Below, one piece after another: positions 4,780 through 6,060 of a DNA stretch of 6,060 nt; position 1 is the first letter of the stretch, and each line of letters opens with the position of its first letter. A program made the position numbers and the translations under genes. The DNA is from JBCBCP01 sp038530575 (GTDB lineage: Bacteria; Pseudomonadota; Alphaproteobacteria; Rhodobacterales; Rhodobacteraceae), in NCBI GenBank assembly GCA_038530575.1, contig JBCBCP010000101.1:1-6060 (forward strand), in the 5' to 3' direction. The notes beneath the pieces were generated by a model. That model saw only the letters and a program-made list of their open reading frames with translations. It was not told where the DNA came from and did no database searches.

Positions 4780-5868
4780 ATGGCCGAAGAGCTTGTTCCG
4801 CTCCCCCAAATGGGGGACTTTCCTATGCTCGACCTGCCGGCGGAGCCTGTCGCGCCACCGCCGGCACCACGCATGAACCTGACGCGCCGCGCCAAAGCGG
4901 CCGTTGTCGTGCGGCTTCTTTTGAACGAAGGGGCGGATATCCCGCTCGAGGATCTTCCCGAAGAATTGCAGGCCGGGCTTACCAAGGCGATGGGCGAGAT
5001 GCGCGTTGTGGACCGCGACACGCTGGCCGCCGTGGTCGCCGAATTCGCCGATGAAGTCGAAGCCATCGGCCTGTCCTTTCCCGGCGGCATAGCCGGTGCG
5101 CTGAACGCGCTCGACGGAAAAATCAGCCCCCGCACAGCCGAGCGGCTGCGCAAAGAAGCGGGCGTGCGCCAATCCGGCGATCCGTGGAAACGGATCCGTC
5201 AGGTGGGTCTCGACCAGTTGATGCCCGTAATGGAAAACGAGGCGATTGAGGTTGCCGCAGTCATGCTGTCCAAGCTGGATGTGAAGGTCGCGGCAGAGCT
5301 TTTGGGGCGGTTGCCCGGTCCACGTGCGCGGCAGATCACCTATGCGGTATCGCTCACGGGTGCCGTCACCCCAGAGGCTGTTGACCGGATCGGGCTCAGC
5401 CTTGCCATGCAACTGGATGCCCGCCCGCTTAGCGCCTTTGACGATGCGCCCGTCGCTCGGGTTGGCGCGATCCTGAATTCCAGCACGGCGACAACGCGCG
5501 ATGAAATGCTCGCCGGTCTTGATGAGACCGATCAGGGCTTTGCCACAGAAGTCCGGAAGGCCATCTTTACCTTTGCCAACATTCCACAGCGCGTCGCCAC
5601 ACGCGACATCCCCCGCGTTTTGCGTGACGTGGACCAAGCCCAGCTTGTCATCGCCATTGCCGGCGCCGATGCCGCGGGCATGGGCGCGGCAGCAGAGTTC
5701 ATTCTGGAGAACATGTCAGCCCGCATGGCCGATCAGCTCCGCGAAGAGGCAGGCGAAGCCGGAACCCCAAAGCCTGCAGAGGTAGAGGCGGCGATGGCAA
5801 ATGTTGTCGCTGCCATCCGCGATCTGGAAACACGCGGCGAGTTGATTTTGATCTCCGACGAAGACTGA
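4780..5868 (+). CDS. fliG: Flagellar motor switch protein FliG, divergent
   Basis: FliG is the rotor protein on the cytoplasmic face of the flagellar MS ring. It binds FliF with its N-terminus and FliM with its middle and C domains, and meets the stator MotA through charged residues in the C domain. The 362-residue length is near the family norm of 330-360. Visible parts are a Pro-rich start (20-30), an N domain (about 33-110), a middle domain with PVMENEAIEVAAVMLSKLD (149-167), where typical FliGs have an EHPQ-type motif, and LLGRLPGPRARQITYAV (174-190). The C domain (about 225-356) has EVRKAIFTFANI (257-268), RDIPRVLRDVD (275-285) and NMSARMADQLREE (311-323). Its end, VVAAIRDLETRGELILI, is typical. 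Lys260, Arg275, Asp276 and Arg282 could form the stator-facing charges. No other flagellar gene is in the window. A FliG-like paralogue is possible but less likely. Confidence 0.85.
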   Translation: MAEELVPLPQMGDFPMLDLPAEPVAPPPAPRMNLTRRAKAAVVVRLLLNEGADIPLEDLPEELQAGLTKAMGEMRVVDRDTLAAVVAEFADEVEAIGLSFPGGIAGALNALDGKISPRTAERLRKEAGVRQSGDPWKRIRQVGLDQLMPVMENEAIEVAAVMLSKLDVKVAAELLGRLPGPRARQITYAVSLTGAVTPEAVDRIGLSLAMQLDARPLSAFDDAPVARVGAILNSSTATTRDEMLAGLDETDQGFATEVRKAIFTFANIPQRVATRDIPRVLRDVDQAQLVIAIAGADAAGMGAAAEFILENMSARMADQLREEAGEAGTPKPAEVEAAMANVVAAIRDLETRGELILISDED

Positions 5869-6015
5869 CCCGGTCGCGAGGGCTTGCGCTGCAGACGTTT
5901 CCGCACATGTCGTCCGCTAGCCCTGTTTAACCGCACGCCACGCGGCAGCGCAGAGCGCACGGTTGTCTTTCCGCCCGGGCGCGATTAGCTCGAGACGCGG
6001 TTAGGATATTGGCGC
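5869..6015. other. Gap after fliG, no clear terminator or promoter
   Basis: This 147-base gap holds several inverted pairs but none is convincing: TGCGCTGC (5885-5892) with GCAGCGCA (5945-5952), AACCG (5929-5933) with CGGTT (5960-5964) followed by GTCTTT, and the palindrome CGCCCGGGCG (5972-5981). The AACCG/CGGTT pair could be a weak fliG terminator. No ORF with a ribosome site is seen before 6016. Confidence 0.4.
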
Positions 6016-6060
6016 ATGGCAACGGATCTCACTGAGCTTGGATGGCGCGTGCGGGCGGGC
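6016..6060 (+). CDS. Start of an unidentified gene, cut by window edge
   Basis: An ATG at 6016 opens a frame of 15 codons (MATDLTELGWRVRAG) that runs to the window edge. AGGA (6003-6006) lies 9 bases upstream, a plausible ribosome site. Fifteen residues are too few to assign a family. It lies in the same direction as fliG after a 147-base gap. Confidence 0.5.
   Translation, partial: MATDLTELGWRVRAG

Noticed and set aside
4723..5637. 304-codon open frame antisense to fliG
   Set aside because: It is the complement of a recognisable FliG, with no own ribosome site or motif, and it also reads through the hairpin region.
5972..5981. Perfect palindrome CGCCCGGGCG
   Set aside because: A ten-base GC-only palindrome is expected by chance in such GC-rich DNA, and it has no T-tract or paired site.

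Overview
The window looks like chromosomal DNA of an alphaproteobacterium, most likely Rhodobacteraceae (Roseobacter/Rhodobacter side). The evidence is the high G+C, the intergenic repeat near the left end (a G-run/C-run hairpin followed by a CCCGGGATATTTTGG-type tail), a DUF6314-type protein, and a divergent FliG of the kind seen in that group. I see no transposase, integrase, phage gene, CRISPR array, tRNA or rRNA. It reads as ordinary core-genome DNA with several poorly characterised small genes.

Left part (1-1604). After a gene-free edge come the repeat and a strong minus-strand terminator. Three leftward genes follow, listed in transcription order. The first (1604-1269) encodes a 111-residue secreted protein of unknown function. 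The second (1279-881) is a DUF6314-type protein whose start overlaps the first gene's end by 11 bases. After a 78-base gap, bioY (802-200) encodes the biotin-binding membrane subunit of an ECF transporter. No bioM or bioN is visible.

Middle part (1605-3584). purB (adenylosuccinate lyase) is divergent from the secreted-protein gene across an 81-base promoter region. It converges on a PNPOx-fold flavin/nucleotide-binding protein with only 6 bases between the stop codons. That second gene starts with GTG behind a perfect AGGAGG. A CRP/FNR-like imperfect palindrome lies about 50 bases upstream of it.

Right part (3585-6060). A 53-codon gene for a tiny secreted cysteine-containing protein ends in a textbook intrinsic terminator. 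It is followed by a gene for a secreted TPR protein. The two mature proteins share a C-x5-[YW]-D ... [YW]-D-A-x4-C-V pattern, so they may be related in structure or function. Next comes a divergent fliG (flagellar motor switch). Its Shine-Dalgarno sequence is buried in the 3' arm of a 49-base hairpin that ends one base before the ATG. A new gene starts at 6016 and runs off the window.

The functional links are loose: purine synthesis, biotin uptake, a flavoprotein, envelope proteins and a motor protein. The points most worth following are the fliG leader hairpin and the micro-protein/TPR pair. I saw no clear multi-gene novel defence or metabolic system.
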